Origin: Petrolisthes cinctipes
Taxonomy: Eukaryota > Arthropoda > Malacostraca > Decapoda > Porcellanidae
Length of the DNA: 64,000 bases
Direction: 5' to 3'
Assembly: GCA_033782935.1 (NCBI GenBank)
Contig: JAWQEG010000486.1
Location: forward strand, 3,100,001-3,164,000
In this document: in pieces, positions 21,494-33,954 of the stretch
Position numbering within the stretch: position 1 is the stretch's first letter
Layout of the letters: every line of letters starts with the position of its first letter
Notes under the pieces: generated by a model
Seen by the model: only the letters and a program-made list of their open reading frames with translations
Database searches by the model: none
What the model was told of the DNA's origin: nothing
Made by a program: the position numbers and the translations under genes

Positions 21494-24353
21494 TGAGATA
21501 TAAACGAGTACAGAAGATGCATGCACATATCGACTTTTGGGCACCTAAAATATCGATTTTGAGCATTTTTTGAGCCTATATTTTGAAAACATTCTAGCAC
21601 TGAGTAGGCATGTACAAATCGCTTCTGGGACCCCAAAATATCGAATTTTCGGGTGTTTTGAGCCTGAATTTGAGATATAAACGAGTATAGAAGATCCATA
21701 CACATATTGACTTTGGGCACCAAAAATATCGATTTTCAGCATGTTTTGGGCATGAATTTTGAAAATACTCTATCACGGAGTAGGCAAGTACAGATCGCTT
21801 CTGGGACCCCAAAATATCGAATTTTCGGGTGTTTAGGGCCAGAATTTGAGATATAAACGGGTACAGAAGATGCATGCACATATCGACTTTTGGGAACCTA
21901 AAAGATCGATTTTCAGTATGCTTTTGGCCTATATTTTGAAAATACTCTAACACGGAGTAGGCATGTAAAGATCGCTTCTGGGACCCCTAAATATCGAATT
22001 TTCGGGTGTTTAGGGCCAGAATTTGAGATATAAACGGGTACAGAAGATGCCAGGACATATCGACATTTGGGCACCTAAAAGATCGATTTTCAGTATGTTT
22101 TTGGCCTGTATTTTGAAAATACTCTAACTAGGAGTAGGCATGAAAAGATCGCTTTTGGGACCCCTAAATATCGAATTTTCGGGTGTTTTGGGACTGAATT
22201 TGAGATATCGACTTTTTGGCACCTAAAATATCGATTTTTAGCATGTTTTTTAGCCTATATTTTGAAAATATTCCAGCACTGAGTAGGCATGTACAGATTG
22301 CTTCTGGGACCCCAAAATATTGAATTTTCGGGTGTTTTGAGCCTGAATTTGAGATATAAACGGGTACAGAAGATACATGCACATATTGACTTTGGGCATC
22401 TAAAATATCGATTTTTCGCATGTTTTGGGCATGTATTTTGAAAATACTCTAACACGGAGTAGGCATGTACAGATCGCTTCTGGGACCCCAAAATATCGAA
22501 TTTTCGGGTGTTTTGAACCTGAATTTGAGATATAAACGGGTACTGAAGATGCATGCACATATCGACTTTTGGGCACCTAAAACATAAATTTTGAGCATGT
22601 TTTGGGCCTGTATTTTGTAAATACTCTAACACGGAGTAGGCATGTACAGATCGCTTCTGGGACCCCATAATATCGAATTTTTGGGTGTTTTGGGCCTGAA
22701 TTTGAGATATCGCCTTTACGCACCAAAAATATCGATTTTTAGCATGTTTTTAGCCTATATTTTGAAAATATTCTAGCACTGAGTAGGCATGTACAGATCG
22801 CTTCTGGGACCCCAAAATATCGATTTTTCGGGTGTTTTGAGCTTGAATTTGAGATATAAACGAGTACAGAAGATGCATGCACATATCGACTTTTGGGCAC
22901 CTAAAATATCGATTTTGAGCATGTTTTGAGCCTATATTTTGATAACATTCTAGCACTGAGTAGGCATGTACAGATCGCTTCTGGGACCCAAAAATAAAGA
23001 ATTTTTGGGTGTTTAGGGCCAGAATTTGAGATATAAACGGGTACAGAAGATGCATGCACATATCGACTTTTGGGCACCTAAAAGATTGATTTTCAGTATG
23101 TTTTTGGCCTGTATTTTGAAAATACTCTAACACAGAGTAGGCATGTACAGATCGCTTCGGGGACCCCTAAATATCGAATTTTCGGGTGTTTTGGGACTGA
23201 ATATGAGATATCGACTTTTTGGCACCAAAATGATCGATTTTTATCATGTTTTTAGCCTATATTTTGAAAATATTCTAGCACTGAGTAGGCATGTACAGAT
23301 TGCATCTGGAACCCCAAAATATTGAATTTTCGGGTGTTTTGAGCCTGAATTTGAGATATAATCGGGTACAGAAGATACATGCACATATTGACTTTGGGCA
23401 TCTAAAATATCGATTTTCAGCATGTTTTGGGCATGTATTTTGAAAATACTCTAACACGGAGTAGGCATGTACAGATCGCTTCTGGGACCCCAAAATATCG
23501 AATTTTCGGGTGTTTTGAACCTGAATTTGAGATATAAACGGGTACTGAAGATGCATGCACATATCGACTTTTGGGCACCTAAAACATAAATTTTGAGCAT
23601 GTTTTGGGCCTGTATTTTGTAAATACTCTAACACGGAGTAGGCATGTACAGATCGCTTCTGGGACCCCATAATATCGAATTTTTGGGTGTTTTGGGCCTG
23701 AATTTGAGATATCGCCTTTACGCACCTAAAATATCGATTTTTAGCATGTTTTGAGCCTATATTTTGAAAACATTCTAGCACTGAGTAGGCATGTACAGAT
23801 CGCTTCAGGGACCCCAAAATATCGAATTTTCGGGTGTTTTGAGCCTGAATTTGAGATATAAACAGGTACAGAAGATGCATGCACATATCGACTTTTGAGC
23901 ACCTAAAATATCGATTTTGAGCATGATTTGAGCCTATATTTTGAAAACATTCTAGCACTGAGTAGGCATGTACAGATCGCTTCTGGGACCCAAAAATATC
24001 GAATTTTTGGGTGTTTAGGGCCAGAATTTAAGATATAAACGAGTACAGAAGATGCATGCACATATCGACTTTTGGGCACCTACAAGATCGATTTTCAGTA
24101 TGTTTTTGGCCTGTATTTTGAAAATACTCTAACACGGAGTAGGCTTGTACTGATCGCTTTTGGGACCCCTAAATATCGAATTTTCGGGTGTTTTGGGACT
24201 GAATTTGAGATATCGACTTTTTGGCACCTAAAATATCGATTTTTAGCATGTTTTTAGCCTATATTTTGAAAATATTCTAGCACTGAGTAGGCATGTACAG
24301 ATCGCTTCTGGGACCCCAAAATATCGAATTTTCGGGTGTTTTGAGCCTGAATT
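21494..24353. repeat. 17-mer unit, copy 3 (2,860 bp)
   Basis: It matches copy 1 at offset 4,394 (2,860 + 1,534) over its full length, including the eight monomers absent from copy 2. Only scattered substitutions separate them, such as aaaaataaagaat near 22990 against aaaaataccgaat near 18596. The full-length state is therefore ancestral to the short copy. Confidence 0.88.
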
Positions 24354-25010
24354 TGAGATATAAACGAGTACAGAAGATGCATGCACATATCGACTTTTGA
24401 GCACCTAAAATATCGATTTTGAGCATTTTTTGAGCCTATATTTTGAAAACATTCTAGCACTGAGTAGGCATGTACAAATCGCTTCTGGGACCCCAAAATA
24501 TCGATTTTTCGGGTGTTTTGAGCCTGAATTTGAGATATAAACGAGTATAGAAGATCCATACACATATTGACTTTGGGCACCAAAAATATCGATTTTCAGC
24601 ATGTTTTGGGCATGAATTTTGAAAATACTCTAACACGGAGTAAGCAAGTACAGATCCCTTCTGGGACCCCAAAATATCGAATTTTCGGGTGTTTAGGGCC
24701 AGAATTTGAGATATAAACGGGTACAGAAGATTCATGCACATATCGACTTTTGGGAACCTAAAAGATCGATTTTCAGTATGCTTTTGGCCTATATTTTGAA
24801 AATACTCTAACACGGAGTAGGCATGTAGAGATCGCTTCTGGGATCCCTAAATATCGAATTTTCGGGTGTTTAGGGCCAGAATTTGAGATATAAACGGGTA
24901 CAGAAGATGCCTGCACATATCGACCTTTGGGCACCTAAAAGATCGATTTTCAGTATGTTTTTGGCCTGTATTTTGAAAATACTCTAACACGGAGTAGGCA
25001 TGAAAAGATC
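24354..25010. repeat. 17-mer unit, copy 4, first 0.65 kb only
   Basis: It continues at offset 2,860 from copy 3 through the gcatgaaaagatc monomer. It then switches at about 25010 from gcttttgggacccc to ccttctgggactcc, the start of another block. The 17-mer tandem ends here. Confidence 0.8.
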
Positions 25011-26209
25011 CCTTCTGGGACTCCTAAATATCGAATTTTCGGGTGTTTTGGGACTGAATTTGAGATATCGACTTTTTGGCACCTAAAATATCGATTTTTA
25101 GCATGTTTTTAGCCTATATTTTGATAATATTCTAGCACTGAGTAGGCATGTACAGATTGCTTTTGGGACCCCAATATATTGAATTTTCGGGTGTTTAGGG
25201 CCAGAATTTGAGATATAAACGGGTACAGAAGATGCATGCACATATCGACTTTTGGGCACCTAAAAGATCAATTTTCAGTATGTTTTTGGCCTGTATTTTG
25301 AAAATACACTAACACGGAGTAGGCATGTACAGATCCCTTTTGGGACCCCTAAATATCGAATTTTCGGGTGTATTGGGCCTTAATTTGAGATAGCGACTTT
25401 TTGGCACCTAAAATATCGATTTTCAGCATGTTTTTAGCCTATATTTTGAAAATATTCTAGCACTGAGTAAGCATGTACAGATCGCTTCTGGGACCCCAAA
25501 ATATCGAATTTTCGGGTGTTTTGAGCCTGAATTTGAGATATAAACGAGTATAGAAGATGCATACACATATTGACTTTGGGCACCAAAAATATCGATTTTC
25601 AGCATGTTTTGGGCCTGAATTTTGAAAATACTCTAACACGGAGTAGGCATGTACAGTTCGCTTCTAGGACCCCAAAATATCGAATTTTCGGGTGTTTAGG
25701 GCCAGAATTTGAGATATAAACGGGTACAGAATATGCATGCACATATCGACTTTTGGGCACCTAAAAGACCGATTTTCAGTATGCTTTTGGCCTATATTTT
25801 GAAAATACTCTAACACGGAGTAGGCATGTACAGATCGCTTCTGGGACCCCTAAATATCGAATTTTCGGGTGTTTTGAGCCTGAATTTGAGATATAAACGA
25901 GTATAGAAGATGCATACACATATTGACTTTGGGCAAAAAAAATTTCGATTTTCAGCATGTTTTGGGCCTGAATTTTGAAAATACTCTAACACGGAGTAGG
26001 CATGTACAGATCGCTTCTGGAACCCCAAAATATCGAATTTTCGGGTGTTTAGGGCCAGAATTTGAGATATCGACTTTTTGGCACCTAAAATATCGATTTT
26101 TAGCATGTTTTTAGCCTATATTTTGAAAATATTCTAGCACTGAGTAGGCATGTACAGATTGCTTCTGGTACCCCAAAATATTGAATTTTCGGGTGTTTTT
26201 TGAGCCAGA
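25011..26209. repeat. Block shared with 27846-28666, 32.7-33.9 kb and 35.7-36.9 kb
   Basis: The offset to 27846-28666 is 2,836, becoming 2,837 after one inserted base near 28413. The offset to the copies after 32.7 kb is about 7,706. Shared variants are gggactcctaaat, gaccccaatatattg, gatcaattttcag, and tacagaatatgc with agaccgattttcag. Confidence 0.75.
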
Positions 26210-27990
26210 ATTTGAGATATAAACGGGTACAGAAGATGCATGCACATATCGACTTTTGGGCACCTAAAATATTGATTTTGAGCATGTTTTGAGCCTATAA
26301 TTCGAAAACATTCTAGCACTGAGTAGGCATGTACAGATCGCTTCTGGGACCCCTAAATATCGAAGTTTCGGGTGTTTTGGGACTGAATTTGAGATATCGA
26401 CTTTTTGGCACCTAAAATATCGTTTTTTAGCATGTTTTTAGCCCATATTTTGAAAATATTCTAGCACTGAGTAGGCATGTACAGATCGCTTCTGGGACCC
26501 CAAAATATCGAATTTTCGGGTGTTTTGAGCTTGAATTTGAGATATAAACGGGTACAGAAGATGAATGCACATATCGACTTTTATGCACCTAAAATATCGA
26601 TTTTGAGCATGTTTTGAGCCTATATTTTGAAAACATTCTAGCACTGAGTAGGCATGTACAGATCGCTTCTGGGACCCCAAAATATCCAATTTTTATGGGT
26701 GTTTTGAGCTTGAATTTGAGATATAAACGAGTACAGAAGATGCATACACATATCGACTTTTGGGCACCTAAAATATCGATTTTGAGCATGTTTTGAGCCT
26801 ATATTTTGAAAACATTCTAGCACTGAGTAGGCATGTACAGATCGCTTCTGGGACCCAAAAATATCGAATTTTTGGGTGTTTAGGGCCAGAATTTGAGATA
26901 TAAACGGGTACAGAAGATGCATGCACATATCGACTTTTGGGCACCTAAGAGATCGATTTTCAGTATGTTTTTGGCCTGTATTTTGAAAATACTCTAACAC
27001 AGAGTAGGCATGTACAGATCGCTTCGGGGACCCCTAAATATCGAATTTTCGGGTGTTTTGGGACTGAATTTGAGATATCGACTTTTTGGCACCAAAAAGA
27101 TCGATTTTTATCATGTTTTTAGCCTATATTTTGAAAATATTCTAGCACTGAGATGGCATGTACAGATTGCATATGGAACCCCAAAATATTGAATTTTCGG
27201 GAGTTTTGAGCCTGAATTTGAGATATAATCGGGTACAGAAGATACATGCACATATTGACTTTGGGCATCTAAAATATCGATTTTCAGCATGTTTTGGGCA
27301 TGTATTTTGAAAATACTCTAACACGGAGTAGGCATGTACAGATCGCTTCTGGGACCCCAAAATATCGAGTTTTCTGGAGTTTTGAGCCTGAATTTGAGAT
27401 ATAAACGGGTACTGAAGATGCATGCACATATCGACTTTTGGGCACCTAAAACATTGATTTTGAGCATGTTTTGGGCCTGTATTTTGTAAATACTCTAACA
27501 CGGAGTAGGCATGTACAGATCGCTTCTCGGACCCCATAATATCGAATTTTTGGGTGTTTTGGGCCTGAATTTGAGATATCGCCTTTACGCACCTAAAATA
27601 TCGATTTTTAGCATGTTTTGAGCCAATATTTTGAAAATATTCTAGCACTGAGTAGGCATGTACAGATCGCTTCTGGGACCCCAAAATATCGAATTTTCGG
27701 GTGTTTAGGGCCAGAATTTGTGATATAAACGGGTACAGAAGATGCATGCACATATCCGCTTTTGGGCACCTAAAAGATCGATTTTCTGTATGTTTTGGGG
27801 CATGTATTTTGAAAATACTCTAACACGGAGTAGGCATGTACAGATCCCTTCTGGGACTCCTAAATATCGAATTTTCGGGTGTTTTGGGACTGAATTTGAG
27901 ATATCGACTTTTTGGCACCTAAAATATTGATTTTTAGCATGTTTTTAGCCTATATTTTGATAATATTCTAGCACTGAGTAGGCATGTACA
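26210..27990. repeat. Founder-type copy of the 1.78-kb core of the 3,010-bp unit
   Basis: It recurs at about 31080-32860 (offset 4,870) and 34090-35870 (offset 7,880). Private markers are ataattcgaaaac, atatcgttttttagc, atccaatttttatgggtg (a monomer with extra bases, 179 bp) and cactgagatggcatg. A further copy at 29.1-30.8 kb lacks that 179-bp monomer. Confidence 0.82.
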
Positions 27991-28763
27991 GATTGCTTTT
28001 GGGACCCCAATATATTGAATTTTCGGGTGTTTAGGGCCAGAATTTGAGATATAAACGGGTACAGAAGATGCATGCACATATCGACTTTTGGGCACCTAAA
28101 AGATCAATTTTCAGTATGTTTTTGGCCTGTATTTTGAAAATACTCTAACACGGAGTAGGCATGTACAGATCCCTTTTGGGACCCTTAAATATCGAATTTT
28201 CGGGTGTTTTGGGCCTTAATTTGAGATAGCGACTTTTTGGCACCTAAAATATCGATTTTCAGCATGTTTTTAGCCTATATTTTGAAAATATTCTAGCACT
28301 GAGTAGGCATGTACAGATCGCTTCTGGGACCCCAAAATATCGAATTTTCGGGTGTTTTGAGCCTGAATTTGAGATATAAACGAGTATAGAAGATGCATAC
28401 ACATATTGACTTTTGGGCACCAAAAATATCGATTTTCAGCATGTTTTGGGCCTGAATTTTGAAAATACTCTAACACGGAGTAGGCATGTACAGTTCGCTT
28501 CTGGGACCCCAAAATATCGAATTTTCGGGTGTTTAGGGCCAGAATTTGAGATATAAACGGGTACAGAATATGCATGCACATATCGACTTTTGGGCACCTA
28601 AAAGACCGATTTTCAGTATGCTTTTGGCCTATATTTTGAAAATACTCTAACACGGAGTAGGCATGTACAGATTGCTTCTGGGACCCCAAAATATCGAATT
28701 TTCGGGTGTTTTGAGCCTGAATTTGAGATATAAACGAGTACAGAAGATGCATGCACATATCGA
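27991..28763. repeat. Satellite monomers shared with 25.2-25.8 kb
   Basis: This is the continuation of the block described at 25011 with a C-like short unit (ttgagatagcgac), followed by G and B monomers. It ends where a monomer beginning cagattgcttctggg leads into the 28764 block. Confidence 0.65.
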
Positions 28764-29410
28764 CTTTTGAGCACCTAAAATATCGATTTTGAGCATTTTT
28801 TGAGCCTATATTTTGAAAACATTCTAGCACTGAGTAGGCATGTACAAATCGCTTCTGGGACCCCAAAATATCGAATTTTCGGGTGTTTTGAGCCTGAATT
28901 TGAGATATAAACGAGTATAGAAGATCCATACACATATTGACTTTGGGCACCAAAAATATCGATTTTCAGCATGTTTTGGGCATGAATTTTGAAAATACTC
29001 TAACACGGAGTAGGCAAGTACAGATCCCTTCTGGGACCCCAAAATATCGAATTTTCGGGTGTTTAGGGCCAGAATTAGAGATATAAACGGGTACAGAAGA
29101 TGCATGCACATATCGACTTTTGGGCACCTAAAATATTGATTTTGAGCATGTTTTGAGCCTATAATTCGAAAACATTCTAGCACTGAGTAGGCATGTACAG
29201 ATCGCTTCTGGGACCCCTAAATATCGAAGTTTCGGGTGTTTTGGGACTGAATTTGAGATATCGACTTTTTGGCACCTAAAATATCGTTTTTTAGCATGTT
29301 TTTAGCCCATATTTTGAAAATATTCTAGCACTGAGTAGGCATGTACAGATCGCTTCTGGGACCCCAAAATATCGAATTTTCGGGTGTTTTGAGCTTGAAT
29401 TTGAGATATG
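28764..29410. repeat. 0.65-kb segment shared with 24.4 kb and 30.77-31.42 kb
   Basis: It matches 24394-24700 at offset 4,370 and 30770-31416 at offset 2,006, with gagcattttttgagcc, gaagatccatacac and ggcaagtacagatccc in common. At about 29070-29100 it crosses from the 17-mer family into the ataattcgaaaac family, which is a junction between two unit families. Confidence 0.75.
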
Positions 29411-30770
29411 AACGGGTACAGAAGATGCATACACATATCGACTTTTGGGCACCTAAAATATCGATTTTGAGCATGTTTTTAGCCTATATTTTGAAAACAT
29501 TCTAGCACTGAGTAGGCATGTACAGATCGCTTCTGGGACCCAAAAATATCGAATTTTTGGGTGTTTAGGGCCAGAATTTGAGATATAAACGGGTACAGAA
29601 GATGCATGCACATATCGACTTTTGGGCACCTAAGAGATCGATTTTCAGTATGTTTTTGGCCTGTATTTTGAAAATACTCTAACACAGAGTAGGCATGTAC
29701 AGATCGCTTCGGGGACCCCTAAATATCGAATTTTCGGGTGTTTTGGGACTGAATTTGAGATATCGACTTTTTGGCACCAAAAAGATCGATTTTTATCATG
29801 TTTTTAGCCTATATTTTGAAAATATTCTAGCACTGAGATGGCATGTACAGATTGCATATGGAACCCCAAAATATTGAATTTTCGGGTGTTTTGAGCCTGA
29901 ATTTGAGATATAATCGGGTACAGAAGATACATGCACATATTGACTTTGGGCATCTAAAATATCGATTTTCAGCATGTTTTGGGCATGTATTTTGAAAATA
30001 CTCTAACACGGAGTAGGCATGTACAGATCGCTTCTGGGACCCCAAAATATCGAGTTTTCTGGAGTTTTGAGCCTGAATTTGAGATATAAACGGGTACTGA
30101 AGATGCATGCACATATCGACTTTTGGGCACCTAAAACATTGATTTTGAGCATGTTTTGGGCCTGTATTTTGTAAATACTCTAACACGGAGTAGGCATGTA
30201 CAGATCGCTTCTCGGACCCCATAATATCGAATTTTTGGGTGTTTTGGGCCTGAATTTGAGATATCGCCTTTACGCACCTAAAATATCGATTTTTAGCATG
30301 TTTTGAGCCAATATTTTGAAAATATTCTAGCACTGAGTAGGCATGTACAGATCGCTTCTGGGACCCCAAAATATCGAATTTTCGGGTGTTTAGGGCCAGA
30401 ATTTGTGATATAAACGGGTACAGAAGATGCATGCACATATCCGCTTTTGGGCACCTAAAAGATCGATTTTCTGTTTGTTTTGGGGCATGTATTTTGAAAA
30501 TACTCTAACACGGAGTAGGCATGTACAGATCCCTTCTGGGACTCCTAAATATCGAATTTTCGGGTGTTTTGGGACTGAATTTGAGATATCGACTTTTTGG
30601 CACCTAAAATATCGATTTTTAGCATGTTTTTAGCCTATATTTTGATAATATTCTAGCACTGAGTAGGCATGTACAGATTGCTTTTGGGACCCCAATATAT
30701 TGAATTTTCGGGTGTTTAGTGCCAGAATTTGAGATATAAACGGGTACAGAAGATGCATGCACATATCGAC
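29411..30770. repeat. Copy of 26726-28085 (offset 2,685)
   Basis: At its left edge the monomer near 29400 fuses gagcttgaatttgag with a gaagatgcatacac end. This removes one 179-bp monomer relative to 26.2-27.0 kb, and the offset changes from 2,864 to 2,685. The ctgtttgttttgggg variant near 30470 is private to this copy. Confidence 0.8.
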
Positions 30771-30944
30771 TTTTGAGCACCTAAAATATCGATTTTGAGC
30801 ATTTTTTGAGCCTATATTTTGAAAACATTCTAGCACTGAGTAGGCATGTACAAATCGCTTCTGGGACCCCAAAATATCGAATTTTCGGGTGTTTTGAGCC
30901 TGAATTTGAGATATAAACGAGTATAGAAGATCCATACACATATT

Positions 30945-33900
30945 GACTTTGGGCACCAAAAATATCGATTCTCAGCATGTTTTGGGCATGAATTTTGAAA
31001 ATACTCTAACACGGAGTAGGCAAGTACAGATCCCTTCTGGGACCCCAAAATATCGAATTTTCGGGTGTTTAGGGCCAGAATTTGAGATATAAACGGGTAC
31101 AGAAGATGCATGCACATATCGACTTTTGGGCACCTAAAATATTGATTTTGAGCATGTTTTGAGCCTATAATTCGAAAACATTCTAGCACTGAGTAGGCAT
31201 GTACAGATCGCTTCTGGGACCCCTAAATATCGAAGTTTCGGGTGTTTTGGGACTGAATTTGAGATATCGACTTTTTGGCACCTAAAATATCGTTTTTTAG
31301 CATGTTTTTAGCCCATATTTTGAAAATATTCTAGCACTGAGTAGGCATGTACAGATCGCTTCTGGGACCCCAAAATATCGAATTTTCGGGTGTTTTGAGC
31401 TTGAATTTGAGATATAAACGGGTACAGAAGATGAATGCACATATCGACTTTTATGCACCTAAAATATCGATTTTGAGCATGTTTTGAGCCTATATTTTGA
31501 AAACATTCTAGCACTGAGTAGGCATGTACAGATCGCTTCTGGGACCCCAAAATATCCAATTTTTATGGGTGTTTTGAGCTTGAATTTGAGATATAAACGA
31601 GTACAGAAGATGCATACACATATCGACTTTTGGGCACCTAAAATATCGATTTTGAGCATGTTTTGAGCCTATATTTTGAAAACATTCTAGCACTGAGTAG
31701 GCATGTACAGATCGCTTCTGGGACCCAAAAATATCGAATTTTTGGGTGTTTAGGGCCAGAATTTGAGATATAAACGGGTACAGAAGATGCATGCACATAT
31801 CGACTTTTGGGCACCTAAGAGATCGATTTTCAGTATGTTTTTGGCCTGTATTTTGAAAATACTCTAACACAGAGTAGGCATGTACAGATCGCTTCGGGGA
31901 CCCCTAAATATCAAATTTTCGGGTGTTTTGGGACTGAATTTGAGATATCGACTTTTTGGCAACAAAAAGATCGATTTTTATCATGTTTTTAGCCTATATT
32001 TTGAAAATATTCTAGCACTGAGATGGCATGTACAGATTGCATATGGAACCCCAAAATATTGAATTTTCGGGTGTTTTGAGCCTGAATTTGAGATATAATC
32101 GGGTACAGAAGATACATGCACATATTGACTTTGGGCATCTAAAATATCGATTTTCAGCATGTTTTGGGCATGTATTTTGAAAATACTCTAACACGGAGTA
32201 GGCATGTACAGATCGCTTCTGGGACCCCAAAATATCGAGTTTTCTGGAGTTTTGAGCCTGAATTTGAGATATAAACGGGTACTGAAGATGCATGCACATA
32301 TCGACTTTTGGGCACCTAAAACATTGATTTTGAGCATGTTTTGGGCCTGTATTTTGTAAATACTCTAACACGGAGTAGGCATGTACAGATCGCTTCTCGG
32401 ACCCCATAATATCGAATTTTTGGGTGTTTTGGGCCTGAATTTGAGATATCGCCTTTACGCACCTAAAATATCGATTTTTAGCATGTTTTGAGCCAATATT
32501 TTGAAAATATTCTAGCACTGAGTAGGCATGTACAGATCGCTTCTGGGACCCCAAAATATCGAATTTTCGGGTGTTTAGGGCCAGAATTTGTGATATAAAC
32601 GGGTACAGAAGATGCATGCACATATCCGCTTTTGGGCACCTAAAAGATCGATTTTCTGTATGTTTTGGGGCATGTATTTTGAAAATACTCTAACACGGAG
32701 TAGGCATGTACAGATCCCTTCTGGGACTCCTAAATATCGAATTTTCGGGTGTTTTGGGACTGAATTTGAGATATCGACTTTTTGGCACCTAAAATATCGA
32801 TTTTTAGCATGTTTTTAGCCTATATTTTGATAATATTCAAGCACTGAGTAGGCATGTACAGATTGCTTTTGGGACCCCAATATATTGAATTTTCGGGTGT
32901 TTAGTGCCAGAATTTGAGATATAAACGGGTACAGAAGATGCATGCACATATCGACTTTTGGGCACCTAAAAGATCAATTTTCAGTATGTTTTTGGCCTGT
33001 ATTTTGAAAATACTCTAACACGGAGTAGGCATGTACAGATCCCTTTTGGGACCCCTAAATATCGAATTTTCGGGTGTTTTGGGCCTTAATTTGAGATAGC
33101 GACTTTTTGGCACCTAAAATATCGATTTTCAGCATGTTTTTAGCCTATATTTTGAAAATATTCTAGCACTGAGTAGGCATGTACAGATCGCTTCTGGGAC
33201 CCCAAAATATCGAATTTTCGGGTGTTTTGAGGCTGAATTTGAGATATAAACGAGTATAGAAGATGCATACACATATTGACTTTGGGCACCAAAAATATCG
33301 ATTTTCAGCATGTTTTGGGCCTGAATTTTGAAAATACTCTAACACGGAGTAGGCATGTACAGTTCGCTTCTGGGACCCCAAAATATCGAATTTTCGGGTG
33401 TTTAGGGCTAGAATTTGAGAGTTAAACGGGTACAGAATATGCATGCACATATCGACTTTTGGGCACCTAAAAGACCGATTTTCAGTATGCTTTTGGCCTA
33501 TATTTTGAAAATACTCTAACACGGAGTAGGCATGTACAGATCGCTTCTGGGACCCCTAAATATCGAATTTTCGGGTGTTTTGAGCCTGAATTTGAGATAT
33601 AAACGAGTATAGAAGATGCATACACATATTGACTTTGGGCAAAAAAAATTTCGATTTTCAGCATATTTTGGGCCTGAATTTTGTAAATACTCTAACACGG
33701 AGTAGGCATGTACAGATCGCTTCTGGAACCCCAAAATATCGAATTTTCGGGTGTTTAGGGCCAGAATTTGAGATATCGACTTTTTGGCACCTAAAATATC
33801 GATTTTTAGCATGTTTTTAGCCTATATTTTGAAAATATTCTAGCACTGAGTAGGCATGTACAGATTGCTTCTGGTACCCAAAAATATTGAATTTTCGGGT

Positions 33901-33954
33901 GTTTTGAGCCAGAATTTGAGATATAAACGGGTACAGAAGATGCATGCACATATT
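30945..33954. repeat. Tandem 18-mer unit, copy 1 (3,010 bp)
   Basis: It is repeated at a constant offset of 3,010 by 33955-36964. The left edge was placed where 30961 and 33971 share gattctcagc while the bases just upstream differ (gaagatccatacac against gaagatgcatgcac). I noticed only two differences over the unit: a at 31913 for g at 34923, and g at 32539 for a at 35549. I found no indel. Confidence 0.9.
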
